Assembly (NCBI GenBank): GCA_035455185.1
Contig: DATIFQ010000497.1
Coordinates: 1 to 26,094, forward strand
Direction: 5' to 3'
Source of the DNA: JAEHDI01 sp035455185
GTDB taxonomy: Bacteria; Acidobacteriota; Terriglobia; Bryobacterales; Bryobacteraceae
Length of the DNA stretch: 26,094 nucleotides
Each line of letters opens with the position of its first letter. Position 1 is the first letter of the stretch. This document shows, in pieces, positions 24,746 to 26,094 of this stretch. The notes under the pieces were generated by a model, which saw only the letters and a program-made list of their open reading frames with translations, searched no databases and was not told the DNA's origin. The position numbers were made by a program, and so were the translations under genes.

Positions 24746-25975
24746 ATGAATACACCATCCTTGCGCATTGCTCTTTGCTTCGTCGCGGGCATCGCCGCGC
24801 TTGCACAGCCGCCCTATGATCTGCTGCTGAAGGGCGGGCACCTCATCGATCCCAAGAACCGGGTCGACGCAATTCGCGACGTCGCGATCTCGAGCGGGAA
24901 GATCGCGGCAGTGGCCGAGAAGATCGAGCCCGCGAAAGCGCGCCGGGTCGTCGACGTGAGCGGGTTGTATGTGACCCCAGGCCTAGTCGACATTCATGTC
25001 CATGCGTTTGCCGGCACGATGGCGCCGGAGTACACAGGAGCGCTGAGTGTCCGGCCGGACGACTTCACGTTCCGCAATGGCGTGACGACCGTCGTGGACG
25101 CGGGCAGTTCCGGCTGGCGCAACTTCGCGGAATTCAAGCAGCAGATCATCGATAATTCCCGCACGCGCGTGCTGGCGATGCTCAACATTGTCGGCCGGGG
25201 CATGGCGGGGCGCACGACGGTCGAGCAGGATACCACCGACATGGATCCGGAGCGGACCGCCTCCGAGGCTGCGCGCTATCCAGGGCTCATCGTCGGCATC
25301 AAGATCGCCCACTATGCCGGTCCGGAATGGACCGCTGTCGAACGGGCGGTTGAGGCTGGCAGGCGGGCGGATCTTCCCGTGATGGTTGACTTCGCGGAAT
25401 TCCGCCCCGAGCGGCCGTTTCAGGACCTGGTCTTGAGGAAGCTGCGGCCTGGAGACATTTACACACACCTGTATTTGGGCGCGGTGCCCATGCTCGACCC
25501 GCAAGGGCGAGTGTTGCCTTACCTGCTTGAGGCAAGGAAACGGGGAGTGATCTTTGATGTCGGGCATGGCGCAGGAAGTTTCCTATTCCGGCAGGCGGTT
25601 CCCGCCGTCCGGCAGGGTCTTGTTCCCGATTCGATCTCGACCGACCTCCATGTGAGCAGCATGAACGCAGGCATGAAGGACATGCTCAACGTCATGTCGA
25701 AGTTCCTCAATATGGGCATGTCGCTGGAGGACGTGATTCTGCGCTCTACCTGGAACCCTGCGCGGGAGATCCGCCACCCGGAACTCGGGCACGTCTCGGT
25801 CGGATCCTCGGCCGATATCGCCGTTCTGCGAATTGTGGATGGCAATTTTGGCTTCGTGGATTCCAGCCATAGACGCCTCCAGGGCACGAAGAGGCTGGTT
25901 GCGGAGCTCACGCTGCGCGACGGCAGAGTGGTCTGGGATTTGAACGGCCTCGCCAGCGACGACTGGGCCAAGTAG
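24746..25975 (+). CDS. Exported amidohydrolase/deacetylase of EF_0837/AHA_3915 type
   Basis: A 409-residue dihydroorotase-like metal hydrolase with a Sec leader (LRIALCFVAGIAALAQ). YDLLLKGGHLIDPKNRVDAI and VDVSGLYVTPGLVDIHVHAF are the usual N-terminal beta-strands and the metal motif (His84, His86). All further ligands are visible: Lys186 in LIVGIKIAHY (carboxylated bridging lysine), His241 in YTHLYLG, His274 in VGHGAGSF and Asp300 in SISTDLH, so it should bind two metals and be active. Members of this family in Enterococcus and Aeromonas are encoded beside SelA-like PLP enzymes and are cytosolic. Here the protein is exported and its SelA-like counterpart (5124) is about 18 kb away. Expected reaction is hydrolysis of an amide, N-acetyl or lactam bond. 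It lies 45 bp after the GH42-like gene. Confidence 0.8.
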   Translation: MNTPSLRIALCFVAGIAALAQPPYDLLLKGGHLIDPKNRVDAIRDVAISSGKIAAVAEKIEPAKARRVVDVSGLYVTPGLVDIHVHAFAGTMAPEYTGALSVRPDDFTFRNGVTTVVDAGSSGWRNFAEFKQQIIDNSRTRVLAMLNIVGRGMAGRTTVEQDTTDMDPERTASEAARYPGLIVGIKIAHYAGPEWTAVERAVEAGRRADLPVMVDFAEFRPERPFQDLVLRKLRPGDIYTHLYLGAVPMLDPQGRVLPYLLEARKRGVIFDVGHGAGSFLFRQAVPAVRQGLVPDSISTDLHVSSMNAGMKDMLNVMSKFLNMGMSLEDVILRSTWNPAREIRHPELGHVSVGSSADIAVLRIVDGNFGFVDSSHRRLQGTKRLVAELTLRDGRVVWDLNGLASDDWAK

Positions 25976-25983
25976 CTGCGGCT

Positions 25984-26094
25984 CTAATTCAACCCGGCTT
26001 CGAACTCGATTCGCTGCCCTGTCACCAGGCGGTCGCACTCGATTGTGAGCCTGGGATTCTTGTTGCCCGAGGCGACCATGAACTGACGGGTCTC
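25984..26094 (-). CDS. C-terminal fragment of an unidentified protein
   Basis: The last 36 codons of a minus-strand gene run in from the right edge to a TAG at 25986-25984. They include FMVASGNKNPRLTIECDRLV and end in GQRIEFEAGLN. The frame is open to the window edge and its stop lies 8 bp beyond that of the converging amidohydrolase gene. The composition suggests a beta-strand-rich C-terminus, but I do not recognise the family. Confidence 0.4.
   Translation of the reverse strand, partial: ETRQFMVASGNKNPRLTIECDRLVTGQRIEFEAGLN

Noticed and set aside
1..26094. CRISPR array, tRNA, rRNA, phage or toxin-antitoxin module
   Set aside because: No spaced direct repeats, no cloverleaf-like or rRNA-like stretches, and no recognisable phage or toxin genes were seen on reading both strands.

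Overview
The window reads as a high-GC, Gram-negative genome, most like Acidobacteriota of the Solibacter/Bryobacterales kind. This is inferred from gene content only: a very large Oar-like TonB-dependent receptor with an N-terminal carboxypeptidase-regulatory domain, a CRTAC (VCBS + ASPIC/UnbV) protein next to TPR proteins, a lipoprotein sulfatase-TPR fusion, and many exported enzymes with Tat-type or Sec leaders. No rRNA, tRNA or CRISPR array was seen.

Left edge (1-567). The window opens in the 5' part of a transposase gene on the minus strand, with the probable insertion-sequence end near 141. Just beyond it lies an amidohydrolase gene reduced by an internal deletion to its signal peptide and first strand plus its last ~35 residues.

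Region A (564-10786) is a glycan-degradation cluster. Plus strand: GH36-like alpha-galactosidase-type enzyme (564), an exported TIM-barrel enzyme of a family I cannot name (2846), a Tat-exported SelA-like PLP enzyme (5124), a short signal-peptide ORF that looks like a gene remnant (6416), and a second GH36-like enzyme (6573). A second copy of the unnamed TIM-barrel enzyme (8618-10786) converges on it from the minus strand. The GH36-like/unnamed-enzyme pair is therefore present twice.

Region B (10875-14567, minus) is the TonB-dependent outer-membrane receptor. It has a textbook sigma-70-type promoter (TTGACA, 17 nt, TAATCT), a dyad in its leader, and a strong GC-rich hairpin just after its stop codon.

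Region C (14845-21073) holds a lipoprotein sulfatase-fold/TPR fusion, a Tat-exported FAD-dependent oxidoreductase, an exported TPR protein and a CRTAC protein. The last two converge with overlapping 3' ends.

Region D (21077-25975) holds two further exported glycosidase-like proteins transcribed divergently from a 102-bp spacer containing a perfect palindrome, then an exported amidohydrolase resembling the EF_0837/AHA_3915 family. The window ends in the C-terminus of an unidentified minus-strand gene.

Working model (inference). The TonB receptor takes up an oligosaccharide or glycoside. Two GH36-like enzymes and up to four other barrel enzymes trim it in the periplasm or at the surface. The flavoenzyme, SelA-like lyase/aldolase-type enzyme and metal amidohydrolase act on the released, probably acidic or amino-substituted, product. 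The SelA-like and EF_0837-like families are known neighbours in other bacteria, where they are cytosolic. Finding both here with export signals, among glycosidases, is the most unusual feature of the window.
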